From Maritimibacter sp. (GTDB lineage Bacteria > Pseudomonadota > Alphaproteobacteria > Rhodobacterales > Rhodobacteraceae), in NCBI GenBank assembly GCA_002695005.1, contig NZNT01000020.1:372001-436000 (forward strand): a stretch of DNA of 64,000 nucleotides, in the 5' to 3' direction. How positions within the stretch are numbered: position 1 is the first letter of the stretch; each line of letters opens with the position of its first letter. Shown piece by piece: positions 25,209 through 35,254 of this stretch. A program made the position numbers and the translations under genes. A model generated the notes under the pieces. It was not told the DNA's origin and ran no database searches. It saw only the letters and a program-made list of their open reading frames with translations.

Positions 25209-25289
25209 TCAGAGGTGTTTTAGGATCACCACCAGCGCCAACAGGGCGAGGGCGGAAAGTTCTATTGCGAATACGAGGTTCCCATTCAT
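25209..25289 (-). CDS. 26-aa membrane micropeptide
   Basis: A short frame, MNGNLVFAIELSALALLAL then VVILKHL, predicted to be one transmembrane helix. It is too small to be found by length. The support is a near-perfect ribosome-binding site, AAGGAGAAACCC, before the ATG at 25289, and hairpins immediately after the stop. I do not recognise the product. It is antisense to no gene and opposite in direction to the urease operon, so it would have its own promoter in the ureC leader region. Confidence 0.5.
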   Translation of the reverse strand: MNGNLVFAIELSALALLALVVILKHL

Positions 25290-25365
25290 GGGTTTCTCCT
25301 TGGTTGCGCACCGGACGATCCAGCGCAGGAGCCTTCTAAGAATCTCACATTTTGAATTGGGCGAA

Positions 25366-25416
25366 TGCCCCACGCATAGCGTGTGTATTGGGGCAAGATG
25401 CTCGCTCAGCGTGTGT
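25366..25416. promoter_or_regulatory. Nested inverted repeat and direct repeats upstream of ureC
   Basis: TGCCCC (25366-25371) and GGGGCA (25390-25395) enclose a smaller hairpin, CACGC/GCGTG (25371-25383). The sequence AGCGTGTGT occurs at 25378 and again at 25408, 30 bp apart (three helical turns). It lies 65-115 bp before ureC and may mark an internal promoter or attenuator. Confidence 0.4.
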
Positions 25417-25479
25417 TCTGACGTGCACCGAGTGCCTGCCAACTGAACAACAGTCTTGAACGCGACGGAGACCGCCTAA

Positions 25480-27201
<1,722 letters not shown>

Positions 27202-27205
27202 GGTA

Positions 27206-27787
27206 ATGATGATCCTGCGCGCCCTCTCCCTCGTCCTGCTTGCCACCCCTGCCGTCGCTGCCTGTCCGGTGCCGGCGGATATGGACGGGGCGGGTGTGCG
27301 GTTCACGGCGGAGACGGGGGATGTGGAGACGTTTACGCGCTCCGCGGACGGGGTGACGCAATCCACCGTTGAGAGCAGGTCGAAGCCGATGGTGCGGGCC
27401 GAGCTGGCCAAGGGGCTGTACCTCACGCGGATTTACGACGTCGTGGACGGGGGCAGCGCGAACGAGGTGAGCTACAGCTACCCGACCGCGCTGGGCAATC
27501 TGCCGGAGCCGTTTGCGCAGGGCGCGCTGACGCTGACCGTCGAGGGCACGGATGATCAAGGGAAGTTCAAGTCGACCGAGACCTATACTTTCGGCGCGGC
27601 TTCGGGCCTGACCATCGGAACCTGTGCCTTTGAGATGATCCCGGTGGAGCTGACTTACGCCGGGACCGACCAGTGGGACCTGTTCCATTACCTGCCCGAA
27701 TACGGGCTGTCCTATCTCGCGGCGACCTTCGCCGCGGACGGGGCCAAGACCGACTATTCCTTCAACGACGTGATGGGGCTGAGATGA
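27206..27787 (+). CDS. Exported protein of unknown function in the urease operon
   Basis: A 193-aa protein with a signal peptide (MMILRALSLVLLATPAVAAC); VAAC could be a lipobox, or the cysteine may pair with a later one. The mature part is beta-rich with no motif I recognise. It starts 4 bp after the ureC stop, behind GAGGT, and overlaps ureE by 4 bp, so it is co-translated with the urease accessory genes. An extracytoplasmic role linked to urea or nickel uptake is only a guess from position. Confidence 0.75.
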   Translation: MMILRALSLVLLATPAVAACPVPADMDGAGVRFTAETGDVETFTRSADGVTQSTVESRSKPMVRAELAKGLYLTRIYDVVDGGSANEVSYSYPTALGNLPEPFAQGALTLTVEGTDDQGKFKSTETYTFGAASGLTIGTCAFEMIPVELTYAGTDQWDLFHYLPEYGLSYLAATFAADGAKTDYSFNDVMGLR

Positions 27788-28272
27788 ACCTGCCGGTGGC
27801 GCAAAGCGTGACGCATGACCATCACCCTTCGCTTCGGGTGGTGCTGTCCTATGACGACCGGTTCCTGAGGCGGAAGGTTCTGACCGCCGATGGCGGCGAG
27901 CGGTTCCTTGTGGACCTCGGCAAGACGGCGAGCGTGAACGGCGGCGATGCCTTCGTGCTCGACGACGGGCGGCGGGTTGGTGTGGTGCCTGCGGAAGAGC
28001 CGTTGCTGGAGGTGACGGGCGGCGACCTCGTCCGCCTTGCGTGGCACATCGGGAACCGGCACACGCCCGCGCAGATCGAGCCCGCGCGCATCCTGATCCA
28101 GCGCGATCATGTGATGGCGGACATGCTGGGCAAGCTTGGCGCGACCACGCGGGAAGTGGTCGAGCCGTTCACGCCGGAGGGCGGTGCCTATGGCCACGGG
28201 CGCACCCACGGCCACGACCATTCCCATCCTCACGCCCACGATCACGGGGAGCATGACCATGCGCACGGATGA
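27784..28272 (+). CDS. ureE: Urease accessory protein UreE (nickel chaperone)
   Basis: Nickel-binding metallochaperone of 162 aa. The N-terminal peptide-binding domain starts near HHPSLRVVLSYDDRFLRRK. The metal-binding domain contains LAWHIGNRHTPAQIE. The tail (GHGRTHGHDHSHPHAHDHG) is a histidine-rich nickel store. The ATG at 27784 overlaps the preceding gene, and the histidine tail reading frame overlaps the ureF start. Confidence 0.94.
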   Translation: MNLPVAQSVTHDHHPSLRVVLSYDDRFLRRKVLTADGGERFLVDLGKTASVNGGDAFVLDDGRRVGVVPAEEPLLEVTGGDLVRLAWHIGNRHTPAQIEPARILIQRDHVMADMLGKLGATTREVVEPFTPEGGAYGHGRTHGHDHSHPHAHDHGEHDHAHG

Positions 28273-28897
28273 CGTTCTGACACTGACCCAATGGCTGTCG
28301 CCCGCCTTTCCGGTGGGGGCCTTCACCTATTCCCACGGGCTCGAGGCCGCGTTTCATGCGGGCTGGGTGCAGGATGCGGCGAGCCTTCGGGCGTGGCTGA
28401 CCGATCTGCTTACGCTGGGCAGCGGGCTGGCGGATGCACATTTCGTCGCCGCCGCGTATCACGGCCGCGCACCCTTGAACGAGATCGACGCGGCCGCGCG
28501 CGCGTTCGCGCCGTGCCGCGAGCGGCTCTTGGAGGCCGAAGCGCAGGGGCGGGCGTTCTGCGATGTGGTTGGGCATGTGTGGGACGCGGACCTTGCGGGC
28601 CTGACCTATCCGGTCGCGCTGGGCCGGGCGGTGGCGATCGAGAAACTGCCGCTGGAGCTGTCGCTTACCCTCTATCTTCAGGCCTTCGTGTCGAACCTCG
28701 TCTCGGCGGCACAGCGCCTTGGCCCCATCGGACAGACCGAGGCGCAGCGGGTGATCCGTGCGCTCGGACCGATCTGCGAGGAGACGGCGGCGGAGGCCGT
28801 GGACGGGGAGCTGACTCATATCGCGTCGTCGTCGTTCCTGTCGGACATCGCGGCGATGAAACACGAAACCCAGGGCTCGAGGATTTTTCGGACATGA
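28259..28897 (+). CDS. ureF: Urease accessory protein UreF
   Basis: Component of the UreDFG activation complex, acting on UreG GTPase. The 212-aa protein contains [20 protein letters not shown] and [14 protein letters not shown] near the N-terminus and [16 protein letters not shown] at the C-terminus, all typical. Two in-frame ATGs (28253 and 28259) lie behind GGGGAG; I use the second because of spacing. It overlaps ureE at its start and ureG by 4 bp at its end. Confidence 0.95.
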   Translation: MRTDDVLTLTQWLSPAFPVGAFTYSHGLEAAFHAGWVQDAASLRAWLTDLLTLGSGLADAHFVAAAYHGRAPLNEIDAAARAFAPCRERLLEAEAQGRAFCDVVGHVWDADLAGLTYPVALGRAVAIEKLPLELSLTLYLQAFVSNLVSAAQRLGPIGQTEAQRVIRALGPICEETAAEAVDGELTHIASSSFLSDIAAMKHETQGSRIFRT

Positions 28898-29529
28898 ACG
28901 GACCTTTGAGAGTCGGCATCGGCGGCCCGGTGGGCGCTGGCAAGACCACCCTGACGGCGGAACTGGCCAAGGCGCTGAAAGACCGCTGTTCGATGGCGGT
29001 CATCACCAACGACATCTACACGCAGGAAGACGCCGAGGCGCTGATGCGGATGCAGATCCTGCCCGCCGACCGTGTGGTCGGGGTCGAAACCGGGGGCTGC
29101 CCGCATACGGCGATTCGCGAGGATGCCTCGATCAACCTCGCCGCCATCGCGGACCTGACGGCGCGGCACCCTGACCTTGACCTCGTCCTGATCGAAAGCG
29201 GGGGCGACAACCTGTCGGCCACGTTCAGCCCGGAACTGGCCGATATCACGCTCTACGTCATCGACGTGGCGGCGGGGGAGGAGATTCCGCGCAAGGGCGG
29301 CCCGGCGATCACGCGGTCGGACCTTCTGGTCATCAACAAGCGCGATCTGGCCCCCTATGTGGGGGCGGATCTGGGGGTGATGGAGCGGGATGCGACCCGG
29401 ATGCGGAACGGAAAACCCTTTGTTTTTTCTGCGTTGCGGCATGGCGAGGGCGTTGCGGAGATCGTGGAAGTCATTGAGAACATTGGAGGGCTTGAGCTGG
29501 CACCGCCCGGCTCTGCAAATGCTGCATAG
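28894..29529 (+). CDS. ureG: Urease accessory GTPase UreG
   Basis: SIMIBI-class GTPase driving nickel insertion into urease. The 211-aa protein has the P-loop [11 protein letters not shown] (residues 10-20), the nickel-binding [22 protein letters not shown] and the guanine motif NKRDL. It is the last urease gene; its ATG overlaps the ureF stop. Confidence 0.97.
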   Translation: MNGPLRVGIGGPVGAGKTTLTAELAKALKDRCSMAVITNDIYTQEDAEALMRMQILPADRVVGVETGGCPHTAIREDASINLAAIADLTARHPDLDLVLIESGGDNLSATFSPELADITLYVIDVAAGEEIPRKGGPAITRSDLLVINKRDLAPYVGADLGVMERDATRMRNGKPFVFSALRHGEGVAEIVEVIENIGGLELAPPGSANAA

Positions 29530-29627
29530 CGGCATTGCCGATCTGGAGGTTTTCGCGGAGGGCCTGCGGGGGTATCTGGTTGGCCAAGGGAGAGAACCCA
29601 GAAACAACTCACTTTGAGGTCTCCAAG

Positions 29628-29849
29628 ATGGCTTACACTGCAACCAACTCCGATTTCGCCGTATCCCACCCGGTCTTCGCCCGCGTGATCAACGCGCTGA
29701 AGTCCTTCGGGACGTCCTATGTCGAGGCGCGTTCGCGTCAGGCCGAGATCGCCGTGCTGGAATCGATGTCCGACGCCGAGCTGGCCGAACGCGGCATCAC
29801 CCGCGAAGGCATCGTCCGCCACGTTTTCGCGGACACCTACTACATCTGA
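29628..29849 (+). CDS. DUF1127-type small protein
   Basis: A 73-aa protein whose C-terminal half (ISMSD-like LESMSDAELAERGITREGI) matches the DUF1127/YjiS pattern common in alphaproteobacteria. Small members of this group have been linked to RNA binding, phosphate or C1 metabolism and stress. GAGGT precedes the ATG at 29628. It lies about 100 bp after ureG and ends at a strong terminator, so it may be the tail of the urease transcript or a separate unit. Confidence 0.75.
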   Translation: MAYTATNSDFAVSHPVFARVINALKSFGTSYVEARSRQAEIAVLESMSDAELAERGITREGIVRHVFADTYYI

Positions 29850-29873
29850 TCGCGCACCACTCGCGAGACGCGG

Positions 29874-29898
29874 AGCCGGGCCTTTGGTCCGGCTTTTT
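29874..29898 (+). terminator. Rho-independent terminator after the DUF1127 gene
   Basis: AGCCGGGCC (29874-29882) pairs with GGTCCGGCT (29886-29894) around a TTT loop, followed by a run of Ts. It probably ends the urease-region transcript. Confidence 0.92.
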
Positions 29899-29975
29899 GC
29901 GTTTCGGCGGTCCGGTGGCGCGGCCGGGGGCCCGTCGGTCGCTGCGAATTGAATTGAATTCCTGCGCCTCGTTCG

Positions 29976-29991
29976 CTAACTCATGGGTTAG
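29976..29991. promoter_or_regulatory. Palindrome upstream of the TPP-enzyme gene
   Basis: CTAACTCATGGGTTAG is a 16-bp palindrome with one mismatched pair, centred on CATG, 23 bp before the TPP-enzyme ATG. Symmetry and size fit a TetR- or GntR-type operator; the TetR gene at 35255 is a candidate. Confidence 0.45.
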
Positions 29992-30014
29992 TAAATGATC
30001 GAGGTGCCTGTCGG

Positions 30015-31637
30015 ATGGTCAAGCTGCATGTCGCCCTCGCGACGGCGCTCAAGGAGAACGACGTGGCGACGCTGTTCGGCGTCGTGGGCGATGCCAACGC
30101 CTATTTCGTCGATGCCTATTCCCGCATGAACGGTGCGCGTTACGTCAGCGCCGCCAACGAAAACGGCGCGGCCCTGATGGCCATCGGTCACGCGATGACA
30201 ACGGGCGGCGTCGGGTTCTGCACGGTCACGCATGGCCCCGCGCTCACCAACTGCGTCACGGCGCTGACCGAGGGGGTGCGGTCGAACACGCCCGTCGTCC
30301 TGCTCTGCGGTGACACGCCGGCCAAGGACAGGGAGAACCTGCAAAACACCGATCAGAAGGCGGTCGTTCAGGCGGCGGGGGCCGGGTTCGAGCAGGTGCG
30401 CGCGCCGGGAACCGCGCTCGACGATCTGGCGCGGGCGGTGCGGCGGGCGAAGGCGGAGCGTCGGCCGATCGCGCTCAACATGCCCGCCGATTTCCAGTGG
30501 GAGGATGTCAGCCACCGCGCCGTAAGCTGGGAGGTGCCCCCGCTCGGTCCCACGCGGATCGAGGGCGATGCGCTGGACGAGGCGGTGGGGATCATCGCGG
30601 CGGCCCGCCGGCCCGTGGTGCTGGCCGGGCGCGGCGCCATCGACGACGAAGCACGGGCCGCGCTTTTGCGTCTTGCACGCCGGATCGAGGCGCCGCTTGC
30701 GACGACGATCCGGGCGAAGAACCTGTTTCGGGGCGAGGACCATGTGCTGGGCGTCTGCGGCACGGTGTCGACGCCGCAGGCCGCCGAGGCGCTCATGACC
30801 GCCGATTGCATTATCGCCTTCGGCGCGTCGCTGAATTTCCACACCACGGGGAATGGCGGATATGTCGAGGGCAAGCGGGTGATCCAGGTTGCGGACCGGG
30901 CCTGCGACCTCGGGACCGGCGCGGTGGCCGATGTGGCCATCCTCGGCCAGCCTGCGGCGGTGGCGGAGACCTTTGCCTACTGGCTCGACGAGGCCGAAGT
31001 TCCCGCGTCGGGCTTCACGCGCGATCTGCCGGCCACCGGGCTCGACACCTCGCCCGCCGCCAAGCCGGCGACCACGCGGGAGGGAACGGTCGATTTCCTG
31101 ACCACGCTGGCGCGGCTGGACGCGGTGCTGCCGGCCGAACGCACGCTTGTGACCGATGCCGGGCGCTGGATGGTGCGGAGTTACGGGCTGCTGACCGCGC
31201 CGCATCCGCGTGACTTCGTGACATCGGCCAGTTTCGGGGCGATCGGCCTTGGTCTCGCGACCGCGATCGGTGCGGGGCTTGCCCATCCGGACCGGCCCAC
31301 GGTGCTGTTCAACGGGGACGGCGGCTTCATGCTTGGCAACCTTGCGGAGTTCAACGCCGCGGTGCGGGCGCGGATGGACCTGATCGTCGTGCTGTTCAAC
31401 GACGGCTCCTACGGGGCGGAGCATATCCAGTTTTGCGACAAGCAACTGGACCCGGCGATCACGCTGTTCGACTGGCCGGACTTCGTTCCGCTCGCGCGGG
31501 CGCTGGGCGGTGACGGGGTGCGGGTCGGGTCAGCGGAGGACCTCGACCGGCTGGGCGAGGCGCTGGAGGGCCGCGACCGGGAGCGGCCTTTGCTGATCGA
31601 CGTGCGGCTTGACCCGGATCATGTCGCGATGTGGTGA
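30015..31637 (+). CDS. Thiamine pyrophosphate-dependent enzyme (acetolactate synthase-like)
   Basis: A 540-aa three-domain TPP enzyme. The N-terminal Pyr domain has the catalytic Glu in SAANENGAALMAIGHAM (E49). The middle domain is a Rossmann-like fold. The C-terminal PP domain has the diphosphate motif GDGGFMLGNL (from residue 434) ending in LFNDGSYG. It is not a clear acetolactate synthase, oxalyl-CoA decarboxylase or benzoylformate decarboxylase from reading alone. It leads into the TRAP operon region but is separated by 241 bp containing operator-like repeats. Confidence 0.85.
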   Translation: MVKLHVALATALKENDVATLFGVVGDANAYFVDAYSRMNGARYVSAANENGAALMAIGHAMTTGGVGFCTVTHGPALTNCVTALTEGVRSNTPVVLLCGDTPAKDRENLQNTDQKAVVQAAGAGFEQVRAPGTALDDLARAVRRAKAERRPIALNMPADFQWEDVSHRAVSWEVPPLGPTRIEGDALDEAVGIIAAARRPVVLAGRGAIDDEARAALLRLARRIEAPLATTIRAKNLFRGEDHVLGVCGTVSTPQAAEALMTADCIIAFGASLNFHTTGNGGYVEGKRVIQVADRACDLGTGAVADVAILGQPAAVAETFAYWLDEAEVPASGFTRDLPATGLDTSPAAKPATTREGTVDFLTTLARLDAVLPAERTLVTDAGRWMVRSYGLLTAPHPRDFVTSASFGAIGLGLATAIGAGLAHPDRPTVLFNGDGGFMLGNLAEFNAAVRARMDLIVVLFNDGSYGAEHIQFCDKQLDPAITLFDWPDFVPLARALGGDGVRVGSAEDLDRLGEALEGRDRERPLLIDVRLDPDHVAMW

Positions 31638-31641
31638 CGCC

Positions 31642-31668
31642 ATTTCGTCCCGTATTATGGGACAAAAT
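31642..31668 (+). promoter_or_regulatory. Operator-like palindrome, site 1 (GGGACAAAAT type)
   Basis: ATTTCGTCCC, seven bases (GTATTAT), then GGGACAAAAT: a 27-bp palindrome with one mismatched pair. It starts 4 bp after the TPP-enzyme stop and lies 211 bp before dctP. The same right arm and spacer start (GTAT) recur at 41098-41124. Confidence 0.65.
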
Positions 31669-31783
31669 AGGGGAATGCGTCCCGAGGGATGGGAGGCAAA
31701 TCGCCTCAGCTCGCCCAATAAATCCTGCCGAAGCGGAATAATCCCTGATAATACTGGATTGCAGCCTGTCCGGGGCCAACTCA

Positions 31784-31800
31784 CGCTTGTCCCACAAAGT
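31784..31800 (+). promoter_or_regulatory. Operator-like half-site, site 2, before dctP
   Basis: CGCTTGTCCCACAAAGT shares the TTGTCCC arm of site 1, but its second arm is poorly kept. It is about 80 bp before the dctP ATG, where a repressor could block the promoter. It is weaker than the other two sites. Confidence 0.4.
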
Positions 31801-31878
31801 AGGAGGTGTTAGCGTTTCAGCATCGCGGACCACTGCCGCGGCACATACGATCGCCGGCGACGGCGCAGGGAGGAATAC

Positions 31879-33099
31879 ATGACACACACCACAAACTGGA
31901 CAGGTCTGTCCGCCGCCACGCTGCTTGCCGTGTCCGGCATGACTTTCGCGACCGGGGCACAGGCGCAGGACTGGCTCGACAACCTCGAGCCGATGACGCT
32001 GAAGCTGGCCGACTTCTCGGGCAACCAGGATGCCAACTTCGGCAAGGCCATGGTCGCATGGGAAGACTCGATCACCGAATTCACCGACGGCAAGATCACG
32101 TTCGAGAACTACTGGTCCTCGTCGCTGCTGGGCGCGCTGGACACGCTTTCGGGCGTGGGCGACGGGGTGGCCGATATCGGCCTTATCATCCCGTCCTACA
32201 TGCCGCAGGAACTTCCCGTCGGCTCATGGCTGTTCGGCATGGGCGCGGCGCTGTCCGGCTCGACCGTGCATGACGTGGCCGCCGGGGGTGCGACCGCGCT
32301 TGAGACCGTGCTGACCTTCGAGCCGCTGACCGAGGAATACGCCCGCCACAACGTGAAGGTGCTTCAGGCCACGGCGACGCCCGCCTACAACCTGCTGTGC
32401 AACACGCCGATTTCGTCGCCCGAAGAGGCCGAGGGCAAACGCGCCCGCGCCATCGGGGCGGTCTGGTCGCAATCGGCCGAGGCGCTGGGCATGACGCCCG
32501 TGTCGATCGCATGGGGCGAAGCCTATGAAGGCCTGCAACGCGGCGTGTTCGACTGCATGGTCATCAACCCGAACCAGTATGCCGATGGCCTTGTCCTCAA
32601 GGACGTGGCGCCGGAATTCGTGCCGGTCACGATGGCGCAGCTTCAGGCCTCGACCTGGGTCATGAACCTCGACGTCTGGAACGACTTCCCGAAAGAGCTT
32701 CAGGATTTCATCACGCAGGCCAACGTGAAGGCCGCCTATGATATCTGGGCGGGCTACATGGACATCGAGGCCAAGGCGGGCGAGCTGATCGCCGCGGGTG
32801 AAGAGATTCACACCAACGATGTCTCGACGCTCGAACCCATCGTGAAGGAGCAGCGCGCGGCCTATGTCGCCGGGCTGGCCGACACCGCGCCGGATGCCGT
32901 GGAGAACCCGCAGGCCTTCGTCGACGATTATCAGGCCCGCATCGACTACTGGACCGAGGCGCTGGTCGCGGAAGGCTATGACGTGGCCGAGCGCACGCCG
33001 GAGGCCATTCTGGAAGCCTTCGCCGGTCTTTCCGAGGTGGGCCTGTCGGGCTTCTACGAGAAGTTCAACGCCGAGGTCACGCCTCAGCTGATGAAGTAA
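31879..33099 (+). CDS. TRAP transporter substrate-binding protein (DctP family)
   Basis: Periplasmic receptor of a TRAP importer for an organic acid. The 406-aa protein has a signal peptide ending in ATGAQAQ-D (about residue 31). It has the DctP fold with DFSGNQDANFGKAM and a ligand-pocket region around AEGKRARAIGAVWSQ, where the conserved Arg binds the carboxylate. The ATG at 31879 follows GGGAGGAATAC. It is the first gene of the dctP-dctQ-dctM set; the gap to dctQ contains two strong hairpins. The long form (over 400 aa) suggests a bulkier ligand than succinate. Confidence 0.9.
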   Translation: MTHTTNWTGLSAATLLAVSGMTFATGAQAQDWLDNLEPMTLKLADFSGNQDANFGKAMVAWEDSITEFTDGKITFENYWSSSLLGALDTLSGVGDGVADIGLIIPSYMPQELPVGSWLFGMGAALSGSTVHDVAAGGATALETVLTFEPLTEEYARHNVKVLQATATPAYNLLCNTPISSPEEAEGKRARAIGAVWSQSAEALGMTPVSIAWGEAYEGLQRGVFDCMVINPNQYADGLVLKDVAPEFVPVTMAQLQASTWVMNLDVWNDFPKELQDFITQANVKAAYDIWAGYMDIEAKAGELIAAGEEIHTNDVSTLEPIVKEQRAAYVAGLADTAPDAVENPQAFVDDYQARIDYWTEALVAEGYDVAERTPEAILEAFAGLSEVGLSGFYEKFNAEVTPQLMK

Positions 33100-33106
33100 C
33101 CAAGGT

Positions 33107-33164
33107 CGCCCGCCCCGGCCACCGGGGCGGGCGCTTGATGCTTGCCCGGACCTGATGTCCGGGC
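33107..33164 (+). other. Tandem intercistronic hairpins between the TRAP receptor and permease genes
   Basis: A perfect 12-bp stem, CGCCCGCCCCGG (33107-33118) / CCGGGGCGGGCG (33122-33133), is followed by GCCCGGAC (33144-33151) / GTCCGGGC (33157-33164). Such structures between receptor and permease genes usually stabilise the upstream message, giving excess binding protein. No U-tract, so it is unlikely to be a full terminator. Confidence 0.7.
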
Positions 33165-33178
33165 GACACTTGCCCCAC

Positions 33179-33745
33179 ATGTCCGATTTCACCGCACCCC
33201 CCACCGCCGCCGCGCGCCGCGACCCTTTCCCGCTTCGGCTGGTCGACGGGATCGCCAAGGCGTTCGCCTTGCTCGCCGCGCTCGCGCTGGTGCTGCTGGC
33301 GCTGAACGTCCTGGTGGACGTGATCGGACGGGCCGCGTTCAACAAACCTTTCACCGGCACGCTGGAATTCACCGAAAACTGGTGGATGCCCACGCTGACG
33401 CTCATGGCCTTCGCCTTCACGGAATACCGGCAGGAGCACATCAAGGTGACGATCCTTCTGGACACGCTTCCCGTCGGGATGCGCCGTGTGGTCGAGGGCG
33501 TGTTCGGCGCGGTGGCCACGATCCTGCTGCTCGTGCTGGCGTGGCATGGGCTGAGCGAGGCGCTGGAAGCGGCGGAGTATCGTCAGACCACTGCGTCCAG
33601 CCCGCCCGTCGCGGTCTGGCCGTTCAAGTTCGCGGCCCCTGTGGGCGTTCTTGCACTGGCACTTCAGATGGCCGCGACAAGCTATCGCTACCTCGCGGGC
33701 CACTTGCCGCGCGACGCAGGGCAGGCGGAGGGTGAGGCGGTATGA
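33179..33745 (+). CDS. TRAP transporter small permease (DctQ family)
   Basis: A 188-aa four-helix membrane protein. Helices lie near residues 20-40, 60-78, 95-118 and 140-160. NKPFTGTLEFTENWWMPTL in the second region is typical of DctQ. I take the ATG at 33179 (MSDFTAPP); an in-frame ATG at 33155 lies in the loop of the preceding hairpin and is less likely. No clear Shine-Dalgarno is seen. It overlaps dctM by 4 bp. Confidence 0.88.
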   Translation: MSDFTAPPTAAARRDPFPLRLVDGIAKAFALLAALALVLLALNVLVDVIGRAAFNKPFTGTLEFTENWWMPTLTLMAFAFTEYRQEHIKVTILLDTLPVGMRRVVEGVFGAVATILLLVLAWHGLSEALEAAEYRQTTASSPPVAVWPFKFAAPVGVLALALQMAATSYRYLAGHLPRDAGQAEGEAV

Positions 33746-35220
33746 CCAGTCAGACCGAAACCGTCGCACCGATGCGTGCCCTGTCTTGGGTGGGCGTGAC
33801 GATTTTCGTCATCGGCCTTGTCGTGGCTGCCGGATCGCTTTGGGGGATGCTCGGGGCGGACCTGCCGAAAGAGATCACCGGGCTGCTGATCGTGGTCTTG
33901 TCCATCGTGCTGCTGCTCATGGGGATCCCCGTGGGGGTGGCGATGCTGGGGGCGGCGGTGGTCGGGCTCTATGCGCTGTCCGGCGGGCGCGTCGTGCGCT
34001 CGACGATGGAGAGCGTGGCGTTCGACGCGACCGCGTCATGGTCGCTGTCGGTGATCCCGATGTTCATCCTGATGGGCATGATCCTGTGGAAATCCGGGCT
34101 GACCACCTCGGCCTTTTCCGCCGCGCGGATGTGGCTGGGCTGGATGCCCGGCGGGCTGGCGGTGGCCACGAATTTCGCGGGCGCCGCGCTGGCGGCGAGT
34201 TCGGGCAGCACCATCGGCATCACCTATGCGCTGGGGCGGGTTTCGATTCCCGAGATGCTGAAGTCGGGCTATCACCCGCAGCTTGCCGTGGGCAGTGTCG
34301 CCGCCGCCGGGACGCTGGGCCAGATCATTCCGCCCAGTCTGCTTCTTGTCGTTTATGCGGGGGCGGCGTCGCTCCCGGTCGGGCAACAGCTTCTTGCGGG
34401 TGTCGTTCCGGGCGTGATCCTCGCCTTCGCGTTCGGGCTGATGATCGTGCTGCACGCGACGCTGCGGCCCGGCATCGCGCCGCGGGCGGACCTGTCGGAC
34501 GTGACATGGCCGATGCGGATGCGGTCGCTTCTGGACGGGATGCCCATCGCGCTGGTCATCGTCATCGTGATCGGCGGGCTGTTCGCCGGCATCTTCACCG
34601 CGACCGAGGCCGGTGTCTGCGGCATGATCGTCGCGCTGATCCTCGGCGTGATCCATCAGTTGCGTCTCGGGACCGCGGTGCGCGACATCGCCCGGATGCT
34701 GCGCGAGGCGCTCGTGGGTACGCTGACCGGCACCGCCTCGGTCTTCCTGCTGATCGTCGGGGTCGCGGTGCTGACCCGCGCAATGGCGTTGAGCCAGGTG
34801 CCCAACTTCATCGCGAGCGGGATCGCGGAGATGGGGCTGGGCCGGGTGGAGCTGTTGTTCATCCTGATAGGGGCCTACCTGATCCTCGGCATGTTCATGG
34901 ATACGCTGGCGATGATGCTCCTCACCATTCCCGTGCTGCTCGGCCCGCTGGCCTCCGTGGGTGTCGACCCGCTGTGGTTCGGGGTGTTCCTCGTCGTCAT
35001 GGCGGAGGTCGGGCTGTTGACCCCGCCGCTGGGTATCCTCACGTTCATCGTCCATCGCATCGCGTCGGACCCCGAGGCGAACCTTGGCAACCCGATCTCG
35101 CTCGGCACGGTGTTCCTTGGGGTCCTGCCCTTCGCGCTGACTGCCATCGCGGTGGTGATCCTGCTCATCCTGGTGCCCGACATCGTCACATGGCTGCCGG
35201 GGGCCAGTACGGGCCGATGA
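33742..35220 (+). CDS. TRAP transporter large permease (DctM family)
   Basis: The 492-aa channel-forming subunit with about 12-13 helices, driven by a sodium gradient in known systems. Diagnostic segments are SWSLSVIPMFILMGMILWKSG, GQIIPPSLLLVVYAG, FTATEAGVCGMIVALI and GMFMDTLAMMLLTIP. The start overlaps dctQ (ATGA). It is followed 34 bp later by the TetR gene. Confidence 0.93.
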   Translation: MTSQTETVAPMRALSWVGVTIFVIGLVVAAGSLWGMLGADLPKEITGLLIVVLSIVLLLMGIPVGVAMLGAAVVGLYALSGGRVVRSTMESVAFDATASWSLSVIPMFILMGMILWKSGLTTSAFSAARMWLGWMPGGLAVATNFAGAALAASSGSTIGITYALGRVSIPEMLKSGYHPQLAVGSVAAAGTLGQIIPPSLLLVVYAGAASLPVGQQLLAGVVPGVILAFAFGLMIVLHATLRPGIAPRADLSDVTWPMRMRSLLDGMPIALVIVIVIGGLFAGIFTATEAGVCGMIVALILGVIHQLRLGTAVRDIARMLREALVGTLTGTASVFLLIVGVAVLTRAMALSQVPNFIASGIAEMGLGRVELLFILIGAYLILGMFMDTLAMMLLTIPVLLGPLASVGVDPLWFGVFLVVMAEVGLLTPPLGILTFIVHRIASDPEANLGNPISLGTVFLGVLPFALTAIAVVILLILVPDIVTWLPGASTGR

Positions 35221-35254
35221 CGGGACGGGCCAGAAGCACGGCGAGGGAGAGGGC

